The notes: generated from the letters alone by a model not told the origin. A stretch of 64,000 nucleotides of DNA from an uncultured Luminiphilus sp. (GCA_943787485.1 CALSMP010000001.1:248001-312000); one strand, 5' to 3'; numbered from the stretch's first letter, positions 45,754 to 56,559 are shown. Numbers and translations are program-made.

Positions 45754-48700
45754 ATGAAGAAGTCCGTTGCACAGCTGTTTGCGCGTAAAGCGCTGGTGAG
45801 TGCCATCGTTGGCACCAGTATCGTTGGTGTGGTTGGTAGCTCAAATAGCGCTTATGCGCAAGAAACATCCGCCATGGTACGTGGTGTGGTGACAGATTTA
45901 GCAGGTAGCCCTGTAAGCGGTGCCACGGTTGTGGTGACCTCATCAAGCACCGGTATCAGCAAAACGGTAACTACCGATACTAACGGTGCCTACTCGGTTC
46001 GTGGCTTACCTGCCGGTGTTGCCTATGATGTAACCGTTGATGCCAACGGTCTTCAAAAGGCCAGCACAGAAGGCATGCAGTTGGCGGTGGGTCAATCAGC
46101 GGTTATGAACTATCGTTTGAGTGATGAAGAGGAAGTGATTGTTGTGGCGCAACGTGTGGCCGTTGCCGAGACAGCAATTGGGCCTACGGCAATTTTTGAT
46201 CTCCAAAGCCTACAGGATTCGCCCGCTATTAACCGCAACATCAACGACATTATTGGTCAAGATCCCCGTATTTTTATTGATCAGTCACGCGGTGTTGACT
46301 CGATTCAGTGCAATGGTGCCAACCCCCGGTTCAATAGCCTGACGGTTGATGGTATTCGCCTGAATGACGGCTTTGGTCTTAACAGCAATGGCTACCCAAC
46401 TCAGCGTATGCCTTTCCCATACGACGCTATTTCAAGTGTGGCTGTGGAGTTGGCGCCAATGAGCGTGGTCTACGGTGGCTTCTCTGCGTGTAACGTAAAT
46501 GCTGTAACCAAAACGGGCGGCAATGAGATTTTCGGCTCGCTGTTTTTCGACTACGGCAGCGATTCACTGCGTGGTGACAAACTGGAAGGCGATACTATCG
46601 AATCGCAATCCTATGAAGAGACCCGTTATGGTTTCGAGATTGGCGGTGCCATTCTTAAAGACAAGCTGTTCTTCTACGGAGCTTACGAAAAGTATGACGG
46701 CGTCGATTTGAACGATAGAGGTGCTATCGGTTCTGGCGCAGTTAACGAAGTACTTATCTCGCAGGCGGAACTTGACCGTATTGCTCAAATAGCCCGTGAC
46801 GTATACGACTACGACCCAGGTACGGCGAAAGCTGAACCGTTCGATTTTGAGGACGAAAAATACCTCGCCAAGATCGACTGGTATGTAACCGACGCGCAAC
46901 GTGTAGCGCTCACGTACATGTACAACGATTCCTTTAACTTCACGCCCTCTGACGGTGATTTAAACGAATTTGAATTCAGCAAGCATTTCTACAAGCGCGG
47001 CGCAGAGCTCGAGTCATACACTCTGAACTGGTACTCAGACTGGAGCAGCAACTTCTCGACCGAAGTACGTTACAGCGTGAGCGAGGTGGACTTCCTGCAA
47101 CAGTCTGTGTCGGGCCCCGATTTTGGAGAGGTTCAAATCCGGGCGGGCGATGGTGTCAACGTTTACCTGGGTGCCGATGACAGTCGTCACGCAAATTCTC
47201 TGAATTGGGATACCGAGCAGTTGGTTCTTCGTGGTCATTACACCCTTGGTGATCACACCATCACAGCTGGTTTTGAACGTGAGTCAATTGAGGTCTACAA
47301 CCTATTCTACCAGCACACTGATACTGAAATTCGCTTTAACAGTATTGATGACTTTGAGGCTGGTCTCGCGCAGCGCGTTTACTACGGTAATGCTATCAGC
47401 AACGTCGATACCGATTCGGCGGTTGAGTGGGCCTATGACGTCAACACCTTCTACATTGAAGACGAGTGGCAGTTTAACGACCGCTTGTTACTCACCTTTG
47501 GTCTGCGTTACGACTACTACGAGACCAGTGACGTGCCCAATGAGAATCCGGATTTTGTTGCCGATTATGGTTTCTCAAACACGGCGACGCTTGATGGTGT
47601 AGATCTATTGTTGCCACGATTTGGTTTCACTTTTGCAGCAACGGATGACATCACTCTGCGCGGTGGCGTGGGTCTCTTCTCGGGTGGTAACCCCAACGTT
47701 TGGTACTCAAACGTGTACTCCAATACCAACACTACCTCAGTACAGGCGCTGTACCGAGCGGGTCGCGGTGACTTCTCCGATGTATCGGCGCTAGCACTGT
47801 TCGACTTTGACTACAGCTTGTGTGAGAGCGGTGTGCCTACCTGTGGCCCCGGCTACGGGGTGCCCACGGGTCTGGCTAATGAGGTTGCAGCGGGTAATGG
47901 CTCCAACTTTGAAATCGTTTACCTTGACCCCGATTTTGAGGCACCCACAGAGTGGAAATATGCGCTGGGCATGACCTGGGAGATTGGCGATGGCTACACC
48001 TTACAAGCCGATGCACAGATTACCCGCGGTGAAGACACGGCCATCTACAAGCACGGCGATCTCGAGCAGGTGGGCACCAGCGCCGATGGCCGCCCGGTGT
48101 ATGACAGTGTGCGTGTACCCACCTTTGTGCTGACTAATAGCTCCAAGGGTAATGAGTCTGAGTCTCTGTCGGTAAGCCTGTTTAAGGCTTATGACTTTGG
48201 TTTGGATATGCGCTTGGGTTACGCATGGACAGATGCCAAAGACGTCAATCCTATGACGTCCTCGGTGGCGTTCTCTAACTACTCAAATCGCACGTTCTTT
48301 GACCCAGAGGAAGAGGTGCTGTCTACATCTAACTACAACGTGGAGCACCGCTTTACGGCTGTATTGAACTACACCACGGAGTTGTTTGCTAACTACCAGA
48401 CGCGGGTCTCACTGTTTGCTCAGAGCAACTCGGGCACGCCCTACAGTATTGTATTGCCAGAGTTTGAGGGTCAGTTGGCCTACGGCTTCACGCCTTATTT
48501 CGAGGGCGACGTGGTATTGGTTGAACCTGGCACTCGTAATAATCAAGAAGGCAGCTGGTGGACCAAGGCGGACCTGCGTATCACGCAAGAGTTTCCCGGC
48601 TTGACGGCCGAGCATCGTGGTAGCGCATTCATCATTATCGACAACTTTACTAACTTGTTGAACGATGATTGGGGTGTGATGGAGCGACCCATCTTCCCTT

Positions 48701-48801
48701 ACGGTGTAACCCAAGCACAGCAAGCCAATGGCCAAGCTGAGACGCGTGTGGGTGAGGCTTCCTTGTGGGAAGTGCGTGTGGGTTTGAACTATCGCTTCTA
48801 A
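45754..48801 (+). CDS. TonB-dependent receptor with N-terminal carboxypeptidase-regulatory-like domain (Oar-like)
   Basis: Signal peptide MKKSVAQLFARKALVSAIVG...AYAQE; VRGVVTDLAGSPVSGATVVVTSSSTG; plug and beta-barrel; C-terminal aromatic ...EVRVGLNYRF; start re-placed from 45658. Confidence 0.92.
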   Translation: MKKSVAQLFARKALVSAIVGTSIVGVVGSSNSAYAQETSAMVRGVVTDLAGSPVSGATVVVTSSSTGISKTVTTDTNGAYSVRGLPAGVAYDVTVDANGLQKASTEGMQLAVGQSAVMNYRLSDEEEVIVVAQRVAVAETAIGPTAIFDLQSLQDSPAINRNINDIIGQDPRIFIDQSRGVDSIQCNGANPRFNSLTVDGIRLNDGFGLNSNGYPTQRMPFPYDAISSVAVELAPMSVVYGGFSACNVNAVTKTGGNEIFGSLFFDYGSDSLRGDKLEGDTIESQSYEETRYGFEIGGAILKDKLFFYGAYEKYDGVDLNDRGAIGSGAVNEVLISQAELDRIAQIARDVYDYDPGTAKAEPFDFEDEKYLAKIDWYVTDAQRVALTYMYNDSFNFTPSDGDLNEFEFSKHFYKRGAELESYTLNWYSDWSSNFSTEVRYSVSEVDFLQQSVSGPDFGEVQIRAGDGVNVYLGADDSRHANSLNWDTEQLVLRGHYTLGDHTITAGFERESIEVYNLFYQHTDTEIRFNSIDDFEAGLAQRVYYGNAISNVDTDSAVEWAYDVNTFYIEDEWQFNDRLLLTFGLRYDYYETSDVPNENPDFVADYGFSNTATLDGVDLLLPRFGFTFAATDDITLRGGVGLFSGGNPNVWYSNVYSNTNTTSVQALYRAGRGDFSDVSALALFDFDYSLCESGVPTCGPGYGVPTGLANEVAAGNGSNFEIVYLDPDFEAPTEWKYALGMTWEIGDGYTLQADAQITRGEDTAIYKHGDLEQVGTSADGRPVYDSVRVPTFVLTNSSKGNESESLSVSLFKAYDFGLDMRLGYAWTDAKDVNPMTSSVAFSNYSNRTFFDPEEEVLSTSNYNVEHRFTAVLNYTTELFANYQTRVSLFAQSNSGTPYSIVLPEFEGQLAYGFTPYFEGDVVLVEPGTRNNQEGSWWTKADLRITQEFPGLTAEHRGSAFIIIDNFTNLLNDDWGVMERPIFPYGVTQAQQANGQAETRVGEASLWEVRVGLNYRF

Positions 48802-48818
48802 GCGATTTGGAGGATGTG

Positions 48819-48845
48819 AAGGGCGCCCTAGGGCGCCCTTTTTTA
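48819..48845 (+). terminator. Rho-independent terminator after TonB receptor
   Basis: AAGGGCGCCC-TA-GGGCGCCCTT perfect palindrome followed by TTTT. Confidence 0.88.
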
Positions 48846-49694
48846 TTGCGCCCCCAGCAGCGCCGTCAAGAGCAAAGCCAGTCGCCGACTGGCCAGCTGC
48901 CGACGTGTGATCACAGTCGGCGCATGGGCGAGTAAATACTCCTCGGTGAGGACCGCCAATCGGTAGGGCTTCAAATAGGCAGCGGCAGGTGTGTTAAGAA
49001 TAGCGATGCTTTCATTCGCCCAGTCGTTAGGATTCAAAGAGGGCTGGGTTTGCCAATCAGTGGCAGCGTTGGATGCTTCGCGAATACGTGCGGCAGCCGC
49101 CGGATCCTGGTCACTTAAGTAGCCGAAGTAGCGGCTAATCAGGCCGTCCCATATCGCATGCATGTTGACCCGATCGCGCTGCTCTCCCAGTAGCCGCTGC
49201 AGGTGAGGAGGGAGCGTTAAATAAACCCGATTCCCACCTAGATCCTCGGCATAAGCGACATGAAAAGGCTGATGCAAGTCGCCCACCAGGTGGCCGATCC
49301 ACATGAGTGCTTCGCGCCGCTGTTGCTTTGGTGCGGCCGAGGTCAGCACGTTAATCTGCTGCTTGAGTGCGGACAGGGCATCACCGTCCTTGGGGACGGC
49401 TGTTTGTTCGATAGTCTCCACCCCGGGGAAACTATTCCGATAATGCCAGGGTCGTGTCTCGGGTCGAGTCCGTTTAATGTTGTCCGCCCAGACACAGGCA
49501 TCCGGGAACGGTCTGTCGAGAAGCTCGACCACGCTGGCCCGCACGTCGAGGCTAAGCTGGCTGAGCGCCTCTTCACAAATTGTTTTGTGGTCTATGTCCC
49601 ACCAGGCGCTGGCGACGCCCGGTATCAGCATAACGAGGGCCAAGGCCCCGCTGAGAATCGCGAGTCGGTGGGTGCTTCTGTGAGGTATGGGCAT
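48843..49694 (-). CDS. Secreted S1/P1-type nuclease
   Basis: Signal peptide then WWDIDHKTICEEAL; WADNIKRTRPETRPWHYRN; HLVGDLHQPFHVAYAEDLGGN. Confidence 0.92.
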   Translation of the reverse strand: MPIPHRSTHRLAILSGALALVMLIPGVASAWWDIDHKTICEEALSQLSLDVRASVVELLDRPFPDACVWADNIKRTRPETRPWHYRNSFPGVETIEQTAVPKDGDALSALKQQINVLTSAAPKQQRREALMWIGHLVGDLHQPFHVAYAEDLGGNRVYLTLPPHLQRLLGEQRDRVNMHAIWDGLISRYFGYLSDQDPAAAARIREASNAATDWQTQPSLNPNDWANESIAILNTPAAAYLKPYRLAVLTEEYLLAHAPTVITRRQLASRRLALLLTALLGAQ

Positions 49695-49849
49695 ACGATG
49701 GCTCAGGCTCGGGTGCTTAGGCGGTGCGCAGAAGCCCTAGCATACTGCCCGACGATCCTGCTCGCTACTGAGCGCGCGCTCTGGTTGCCGCCCGCGCAGA
49801 CGACTCTTCCGCCTGAGATCGCGTAATCCGGTACACTGGGCTTTCACTC

Positions 49850-50305
49850 ATGGTGTATCACCTCTTCTGCAGACAATTCATGGACTCGATGCAGCGGCAG
49901 TTTTTTGCGATCTACAATGCCGACGGTTCGCTCAGCGGCGAAATTCGGTACCTGTTCGGTAAATTGAGCGGGGCATCTGAGTGTGCCCTGTGTGAATTAA
50001 GCCACGGGTGGAATCCCTTGGGGCGCGAGGTATGGCGTCAATCGAAAGAAGCACTTTCTCAGTTAGTTTGGTTGCATCGTGACGAGCAGCCGGATGCCTT
50101 GCGAGCCTTTAGCGAAGGCTTGTTGCCGGCGGTGATTATGGAAGAGGCGAGCGGTTTTAAGATCTTGATGGATGCGGCCTGCTTGAGGACCTGTGCGGGC
50201 GATTTCAAGGTTTTCGAACAGGAATTTCTCGCTCGGGTGGGGGCCTTAATCGGTGATAGCATGGCGCTCGAAGGACCCAATCAAACAAGGGAATTTGATG
50301 AATAG
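49850..50305 (+). CDS. Conserved hypothetical protein with CxLCxLSHG motif
   Basis: [36 protein letters not shown]...; two additional Cys in CLRTCAGDF; start could be 49880. Confidence 0.65.
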   Translation: MVYHLFCRQFMDSMQRQFFAIYNADGSLSGEIRYLFGKLSGASECALCELSHGWNPLGREVWRQSKEALSQLVWLHRDEQPDALRAFSEGLLPAVIMEEASGFKILMDAACLRTCAGDFKVFEQEFLARVGALIGDSMALEGPNQTREFDE

Positions 50306-51515
50306 CTTAATCGGTGTTGTCGCGCTATTGGCTTTTGCCTGGTTGGTGTCTTCCAATCGGACAGCCATTAATTGGCGCACGGTTGGGTGGGCTTTTACCT
50401 TGCAGGCTGGCATCGGCGGTATCGCGTTATTTTCTGCTTGGGGACAATCGGCGTTGCAACTTCTATCGGAGCGCGTCGCATCGCTTTTGGAGTATAGCCA
50501 AGCAGGTATCGCTTTCATGTTTGGTCCTCTGGTCGCGAGCGAGAGTAATTTGGGATTTATTTTTGCCTTTAGCGTACTGCCCATAGTCATATTTTTTAGT
50601 GCACTGATTGCCGTGCTGTATCACCTGGGTGTGATGCAGTGGATTATTCGTATTATCGGCGGCGGTCTCAGACGCCTGCTCGGCACCAGTCATACCGAAT
50701 CCCTGTCAGCTGCGGCAAACGTGTTTGTGGGTCAGGCGGAAGCGCCTTTGGTGGCAAGGCCCTATCTACCGGGTATGACATCTTCCGAGCTTTTTGCGGT
50801 GATGGTCGGTGGAATGGCATCGATTGCCGGTTCAGTTATGGCAGGTTACGTGGCCCTCGGCGTGTCTTTGGAATTTCTCCTCGCCGCGTCTTTTATGGCG
50901 GCACCTGGGGGTCTGTTAATGGCAAAGATGCTGGAGCCGGAAACAAAAATTCCTGAGCAACCAAAACCCGGTGCCAAGCTTGAAGGTGAGCGTTACGTAA
51001 ATCTGGTGGATGCCGCCGCGTCGGGTGCCATGGACGGATTTAAGATGGCCGGTGCGATCGCCGCAATGCTGATGGCTTTTATCGGCCTCATCGCCATGCT
51101 CAACGGTTTGTTAGGTTGGGCGGGTGAGGTATTGGGTCAGCCGGGCGTAACCCTTGAAGCCTTGCTTGGCCTTTTGTTCAAGCCCCTGGCGTGGTTACTC
51201 GGGGTGCCCTGGAGCGAGGCGGAGCTGGCGGGGAGCTTGATCGGCCAGAAGTTGGTGCTCAATGAGTTTGTGGCCTATGTCGCCTATTCGGAAGTAGCGA
51301 ACGACTTTTCAGCCAATGCTTCTGCCATCGTTGTCTTTGCCTTGTGCGGATTTGCCAACCTCTCGTCGATTGCGATTTTACTCGGCGGGTTGGGAGCTAT
51401 TGCGCCTATGCGACGAGACGAGATTTCTCGTTTTGGGCCGCGGGCACTGCTTGCCGCGACCCTGTCGAATTTGATGAGCGCTTCTCTGGCGGGATTTTTT
51501 CTGTCCATCGGCTGA
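50298..51515 (+). CDS. NupC-type concentrative nucleoside transporter
   Basis: FVFGPLV-like [69 protein letters not shown]. Confidence 0.93.
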   Translation: MNSLIGVVALLAFAWLVSSNRTAINWRTVGWAFTLQAGIGGIALFSAWGQSALQLLSERVASLLEYSQAGIAFMFGPLVASESNLGFIFAFSVLPIVIFFSALIAVLYHLGVMQWIIRIIGGGLRRLLGTSHTESLSAAANVFVGQAEAPLVARPYLPGMTSSELFAVMVGGMASIAGSVMAGYVALGVSLEFLLAASFMAAPGGLLMAKMLEPETKIPEQPKPGAKLEGERYVNLVDAAASGAMDGFKMAGAIAAMLMAFIGLIAMLNGLLGWAGEVLGQPGVTLEALLGLLFKPLAWLLGVPWSEAELAGSLIGQKLVLNEFVAYVAYSEVANDFSANASAIVVFALCGFANLSSIAILLGGLGAIAPMRRDEISRFGPRALLAATLSNLMSASLAGFFLSIG

Positions 51516-51555
51516 AGGTGTTGAGGGTGAAAATGGTCACAAGGACCGTCAAACA

Positions 51556-52389
51556 ATGAGTGAGTTGCCGTTGCTGTCTTGCAGTGACCCGGAATTCGGC
51601 GAGAAATTCGTGATGTCGCTGCAACAGTATGGTTTCGGTGCGTTGATCGATCACCCATTGGACATGCGGCGGGTACGGCGTATTTATCAGCATTGGGGCA
51701 CCTGGTTCGGCAGTGACAAAGATGCGTGCTTCGATGTCGATCCTAAAACACAGGATGGCTATGTTTCGCTGGATCTTGCTGAGCATGCCAAAGGGTATGA
51801 ACAGCAAGACTATAAAGAGTACTTTCAATACTATCCTTGGGGTCGCTGTCCCGACGCTTTGCGCACAGATTTGGCGGCGCATTACCACGATGCAGTGCAC
51901 TTTGGGTCCCGGTTGTTGATGTATATCCAAGACGCAATGCCCGAGCCGATCGCCGCGACCCTCGAACAACCGCTTCACGCCATGATTGCCAATAGTCAGC
52001 AATCTATGCTCAGAGTGTTGCATTACCCCCCGCTACCGGACAATGTGGCTGCGCCGCGTGCCGCACCCCATGAAGACATCAATTTTCTTACGCTGCTGCC
52101 TGCGGCGGATGGCCCCGGGCTTGAAATCAAAACCCGCGAAGGGGAATGGATCTGTGTTTCCAATGAGCCCAACCAGCTGTTGGTGAATATTGGTGACATG
52201 CTGCAGGAGGTTTCCGGCGGCTGGCTGCCATCGACAACCCATCAGGTAGTCTTGAGTGACAATCATCGGCGATCTGGAAGGATGTCATTGCCCCTGTTTC
52301 TGCACCCGCGCCCCGAGGTGCGCTTGTCGTCTCGCTATTCGGCCAGGGGCTATCTGCAAGAGCGCTTGGGCGAATTGGGTGTGCTGTGA
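51556..52389 (+). CDS. 2-oxoglutarate/Fe(II)-dependent oxygenase, isopenicillin-N-synthase-like
   Basis: PHEDINFLTLLPAADGPGLEIKTREGEWICVSNEPNQLLVNIGDMLQEVSGGWLPSTTHQV. Confidence 0.85.
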   Translation: MSELPLLSCSDPEFGEKFVMSLQQYGFGALIDHPLDMRRVRRIYQHWGTWFGSDKDACFDVDPKTQDGYVSLDLAEHAKGYEQQDYKEYFQYYPWGRCPDALRTDLAAHYHDAVHFGSRLLMYIQDAMPEPIAATLEQPLHAMIANSQQSMLRVLHYPPLPDNVAAPRAAPHEDINFLTLLPAADGPGLEIKTREGEWICVSNEPNQLLVNIGDMLQEVSGGWLPSTTHQVVLSDNHRRSGRMSLPLFLHPRPEVRLSSRYSARGYLQERLGELGVL

Positions 52390-52459
52390 TCCTTTGTCGA
52401 TACGGGTTTATCGCCATAGCGCTGGTGTTGTCTGCTTTGGCGGTATCGGTAGAGTCGCC

Positions 52460-53371
52460 TTAGTCGCCGGTGGCTTTCTGGTGTTGTTGCCATCCCAGAC
52501 CGCCGAGAATAAATACCAACCCCACCAGCGTTGACGGCATGACGGGCTCATTGAGCAGCCACCAGATAAGCAGCAGGGAGAGGGGTGGCGCCAGAAAAAT
52601 CAAGGTCGAAATTCGCGCGGTGTTGTTGGTTAGGCGCATGGCTCGCAGCCACAATATAAAGCTTAGGCCCATTTCAAACAGGCCGATATAAATCGCGCCC
52701 AGCACACCGGTAAGACCCACGCTAGCGAGGTCGCCCCGCCAAAGAGCGATGAGTAAAAGGAGGGGTGCGGCGGCGGAGAAATTAAGAAACAGACTGACCA
52801 CCGGCGACAGTGAGATCTTGGTGTTGGCAATCCAGTAAAGTGCCCACAGCAGGGTGCTGCCAATGGCGAGCGCGACACCCACCGGGTTGGACAGTGTCAG
52901 GCTGGTGAAGTCGCCCCGGGTGGCAATGACCACGACCCCTAAATAACTGATGAGTGCAGCTATGGCATCGCGCCCTTTGAGCGGTTGTCGTAATAGTGGT
53001 ACCGCCAACAGCGGCAGCACGAGTGCCCACGTGTAGTTGAGCGCCATGGCTTCCTGCGCTAGCAGCGCGTCGTAGGCGGCAAAAAGTACGAGATAGTAAA
53101 GGCCGGGGTTGAGCAAGCCGAGGGTTAAGGCATGCACCAGTGATCTCCTCTGCATACCTCGAAGCTCCTGCCCAGCACCCGTGATACAGAGGACGCCGAG
53201 CAAAAAAAGCCAGGACACTGAACTGGCAAGGGCCACTAGAGCGAGGGGTGTTAGCGCAGCCAGCGAGATCTTGAAGGCCGTCGCTACCGTCGACCATAAC
53301 AACACCGCACCGAGGCCGTTGATCAGGGCAAGTCGGTGGGAAGAGTTTGCTGACAGTGAGAGCACAGACAC
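52460..53371 (-). CDS. DMT/EamA-family transporter
   Basis: Ten-TM pattern; GAVLLWSTVATAFKI; AIYIGLFEMGLSFILWLRAMRLTNNTARISTLIFLAPPLSLL. Confidence 0.88.
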   Translation of the reverse strand: MSVLSLSANSSHRLALINGLGAVLLWSTVATAFKISLAALTPLALVALASSVSWLFLLGVLCITGAGQELRGMQRRSLVHALTLGLLNPGLYYLVLFAAYDALLAQEAMALNYTWALVLPLLAVPLLRQPLKGRDAIAALISYLGVVVIATRGDFTSLTLSNPVGVALAIGSTLLWALYWIANTKISLSPVVSLFLNFSAAAPLLLLIALWRGDLASVGLTGVLGAIYIGLFEMGLSFILWLRAMRLTNNTARISTLIFLAPPLSLLLIWWLLNEPVMPSTLVGLVFILGGLGWQQHQKATGD

Positions 53372-53394
53372 ACTAGTGAAGGAATTAACGGCGG

Positions 53395-53745
53395 TTAGCC
53401 GGGTGAGTTACCGATTAAGTCGCGGTAACCGCCTCCATTGATAATATGGGTATAGCCCTCGGCCTGCAGCGTACTCGCCGCCATGCCAGATCGGTTGCCG
53501 CTGCGACAATAAAGCACGATGGTGTCATCGTTGGAAAGGTTGAGTGCGGATACACCCTCCAGGATTTTCTGGTGTGGTATGTGAATAGCGCCCGGTAGCA
53601 TGCCATCTTTGACTTCTTCGTCTGTGCGCACATCGATCACGACCGCGCCCTGCTCAATAGCGGCAAGCGCTGCCGGTGTGTCGACATTGCTCTGACTACA
53701 GGCCAGTAACACGACTCCCAGTATCAGCAGTAACAGTGTTCGCAT
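53395..53745 (-). CDS. Rhodanese-like lipoprotein
   Basis: Lipobox LLACS; VVIDVRTDEEVKDGMLPGAIHIPH; active-site IVLYCRSGNRS. Confidence 0.88.
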   Translation of the reverse strand: MRTLLLLILGVVLLACSQSNVDTPAALAAIEQGAVVIDVRTDEEVKDGMLPGAIHIPHQKILEGVSALNLSNDDTIVLYCRSGNRSGMAASTLQAEGYTHIINGGGYRDLIGNSPG

Positions 53746-53898
53746 GATGATGCCCTCCGGGCGCAGGATCCAATTAGTGTAGAGTTGACGATTATGACCC
53801 ATTAAGATGCTCCCCGCGGAGCCTTTCTGTCGCGCAATGTGCTTTTAACAGGCAGCTGGGCGACTCGCACCGAGGGACTCACAACCAGAGGTAAGTGC

Positions 53899-55221
53899 AT
53901 GCGATTAAGTCTGTTCATGGTGTTACTGCTCACAGTGGTGGAGGCCGGAGCGTGGTCGAATCACGCCATGCTGCTCTGGCCAGTCATGAAAAATACCCAA
54001 GCCCTGACCGAGAACCGCCTTGTCGTCGAATCTCTCGAGGCTCTTATCCGTGCCGAGGGTGCCGCAATCGCCAATACCCTTGATGAAGTAGAAAAGTGGT
54101 CTGTCGCGAATTTGGATGCCTATCCGCCCACCCCTCCCGAGCTCCGGTTTGACCCTGCAACCCCCGAGAAGGCTTTGCATGATTTTCTAGCGGCGATTCG
54201 CGTTAACCCAGATCTGAACTACGGCCTGTTTCGGCAAGGGACAGTAGACGATGTCGCGAATGGGCAGGCGGCGCTGAATTGGACTGACGTCAGCTTTCTC
54301 AGCATGCATAGCTCCACCCGTGAACTCGTTTATTACCAACTCAAACCAGGTGACTTGATAAGCCCGGCCCATGTGATGATATCGGCGAATGACGAGCCCG
54401 ATCACGGGATGGATATCGGGTTGTACACCGACAACGGGACGTCGTTCGGCGCGGCTTATGGTTTTGGATCTCAGCCCTTTGGCAATCCCAATCTGGACTA
54501 CAGCTCACAGGCCCCCTTTCACATGGGCTTTTATCATCTCGACTGGCTTACCGCCCAGGTTGAGCCCGACCTGCTGCGCACTTTGCCCGCCTGGCGAATT
54601 CGCCTGTATGAATCACTGGCAGCACTTGCCTTTAGAACCGGACACGACTACTGGGGGTGGCGCTTCATGGGTTGGGCGCTGCACTATATCGGCGACCTGA
54701 CCCAGCCGTATCATACCGATCCTTTGCCGGGCGTGGATTTGTTGTCCTCACTTTGGTTGGTGGTGCAGGGTAAGACCGCCGATGCCATTCAGCTCGTGTC
54801 CAACCGGCATGGAGTCTTGGAGTCTTACCAGTTTCAGCGCATACGCGAGGCACAACTGGCGCAAGCTTGGCGCGGACCACTGCTGTCATCGCTGTCTTTT
54901 CAGGACACGGCCTGTGTGCATTCTGGGCCGGATATCATTGCTTTAACCGGAGACTCAAAAGCCCTTGGCGAGCATCTTGATCGCACACTTGAACAGCAGT
55001 CGCCGCCTCGCTTTGTCGCCGATCCCTCATTTGAGTGGACGGGCTCGGGCTATGAGGCCGAGGTTGATCGACTTGTCGGTATTTTTGGCGGTCAGTCTGC
55101 GATCGCGACCCTCGATGATGAGCTACTGATCCACCTCAATCGTTTTTCACACTACGCCAGCGGATGGATTAACCAAAGCGTGGCTTTTGAGTCAGGCCAG
55201 TCGACCGGATGTTCGCGTTAA
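53899..55221 (+). CDS. Secreted phospholipase C / P1-nuclease-fold protein
   Basis: Signal peptide then WSNHAMLLWP; WRFMGWALHYIGDLTQPYHTDPLPG zinc-ligand region; start re-placed from 53839. Confidence 0.7.
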   Translation: MRLSLFMVLLLTVVEAGAWSNHAMLLWPVMKNTQALTENRLVVESLEALIRAEGAAIANTLDEVEKWSVANLDAYPPTPPELRFDPATPEKALHDFLAAIRVNPDLNYGLFRQGTVDDVANGQAALNWTDVSFLSMHSSTRELVYYQLKPGDLISPAHVMISANDEPDHGMDIGLYTDNGTSFGAAYGFGSQPFGNPNLDYSSQAPFHMGFYHLDWLTAQVEPDLLRTLPAWRIRLYESLAALAFRTGHDYWGWRFMGWALHYIGDLTQPYHTDPLPGVDLLSSLWLVVQGKTADAIQLVSNRHGVLESYQFQRIREAQLAQAWRGPLLSSLSFQDTACVHSGPDIIALTGDSKALGEHLDRTLEQQSPPRFVADPSFEWTGSGYEAEVDRLVGIFGGQSAIATLDDELLIHLNRFSHYASGWINQSVAFESGQSTGCSR

Positions 55222-55286
55222 TCGATATCCTCATTGACGGTACGACAGGCGCTCTTCACCGAGCCCAATAACGGAGCGAGATAACC

Positions 55287-55838
55287 ATGATCATAGCCAG
55301 AGTCAGCCGGTCGTTTATCTGGGGGGTCATGCTGTGGTGTGGTGTCGCCACTGCCTTGGCCGAGCCGCAAACAGGGCCGGTCGTTCCCTCTTTTGGTCCG
55401 GTGCTCCCCCCGCCAGAAGGTGCCTATAGTCTTGATGCCGACACCCATTACAAAGTGTCCATCGATGTGGGTGAGACCGCAGAGTTTCCCGGGGATCAAA
55501 GTCGCAAGCTGACCTCGGTAGCGCGCTTTCTGAATATGCATGCCCAGCAGGGAATGTCGGCCCAGAATATTGAATTTGCGGTCATTGTTCACGGTATGGC
55601 AGCTAACGACTTGCTGACCGATGACGCGTATGAAAAACGCTTTAACAGCCCGAACCCGAACACGGCGCTACTCGATGAGTTGAATCGTGCTGGCGTCATC
55701 GTCTATCTATGTTCACAGACGGCGGCTTTCCGCCAAATGGCGCCTGAGGAATTTCGAGAAGATGTCGTGATGGCGCTGTCTGCGATGTCCGCTCATGTCA
55801 GACTGCAGCAGGAGGGCTTTACGCTCATCCCATTTTAA
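55287..55838 (+). CDS. Exported DsrE/F-like protein
   Basis: Signal peptide; IEFAVIVHGMAANDLL...LLDELNRAGVIVYLCSQTAAFRQM. Confidence 0.72.
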   Translation: MIIARVSRSFIWGVMLWCGVATALAEPQTGPVVPSFGPVLPPPEGAYSLDADTHYKVSIDVGETAEFPGDQSRKLTSVARFLNMHAQQGMSAQNIEFAVIVHGMAANDLLTDDAYEKRFNSPNPNTALLDELNRAGVIVYLCSQTAAFRQMAPEEFREDVVMALSAMSAHVRLQQEGFTLIPF

Positions 55839-55869
55839 CGACGGTTGAATCCATTCCAAGGGCTATGCC

Positions 55870-56535
55870 ATGACAACCCCAAAATACGCTTACGCTACTT
55901 TACTTACCTGGTTTTTAGCGCTGGGCGGGTGCTTCGATATCAACCAGACTTTCGAGCTGACTGACGAGGGACAAGCCACTTTTCGCTTTCTGCTGGCTTT
56001 TGATGCCGAGTTTTTGGCTCTGGCTGAATCCGAAGACATGGATATGGCCTCGGTGTGTCAGACCGAGGATTTTCTGACCGTGTTACCGGAGGGGTTGGCC
56101 CGTGAGCAGACCTATGAGCGCGTCGACGATACCTTAATTTGTGGTTACAGCGTGTTTGGACCGATTGAGAAATTTGAGGATTTGTCGGCGGAGCTCGTGC
56201 GGGAGACGGGTGATGCCGATGTGCTGACTCTCTCGTTACTCGATGACAATCGGGTAGAAATCAGCAGCGTCTATCGCTTTGACGAAGAGGATCTCGAGGG
56301 TTCGGAAGAAGGCGGTTTGGGTCAGGCCATTAAACAAATGATTGCCAGCAATTTTGCCGGACACGTTATCACGTGGTCGTTTCGTGCACCGCGGATCGTT
56401 GAGACCAACGGCGAGCTCTCTGCCAATGGCCAAACAGTGACTTGGGTAATCCCTTTTGGGGAAGCCATCGTCTCTGGAGGGGAATACCGCTTTCATGTGA
56501 TTGCCGACTACAGCACACAAACGACGCTTTTTTGA
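55870..56535 (+). CDS. Hypothetical lipoprotein
   Basis: Lipobox LALGGC; FDINQTFELTDEGQATFRF. Confidence 0.7.
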   Translation: MTTPKYAYATLLTWFLALGGCFDINQTFELTDEGQATFRFLLAFDAEFLALAESEDMDMASVCQTEDFLTVLPEGLAREQTYERVDDTLICGYSVFGPIEKFEDLSAELVRETGDADVLTLSLLDDNRVEISSVYRFDEEDLEGSEEGGLGQAIKQMIASNFAGHVITWSFRAPRIVETNGELSANGQTVTWVIPFGEAIVSGGEYRFHVIADYSTQTTLF

Positions 56536-56559
56536 GGTGAGTGCAGTGAGAGTGATAGC

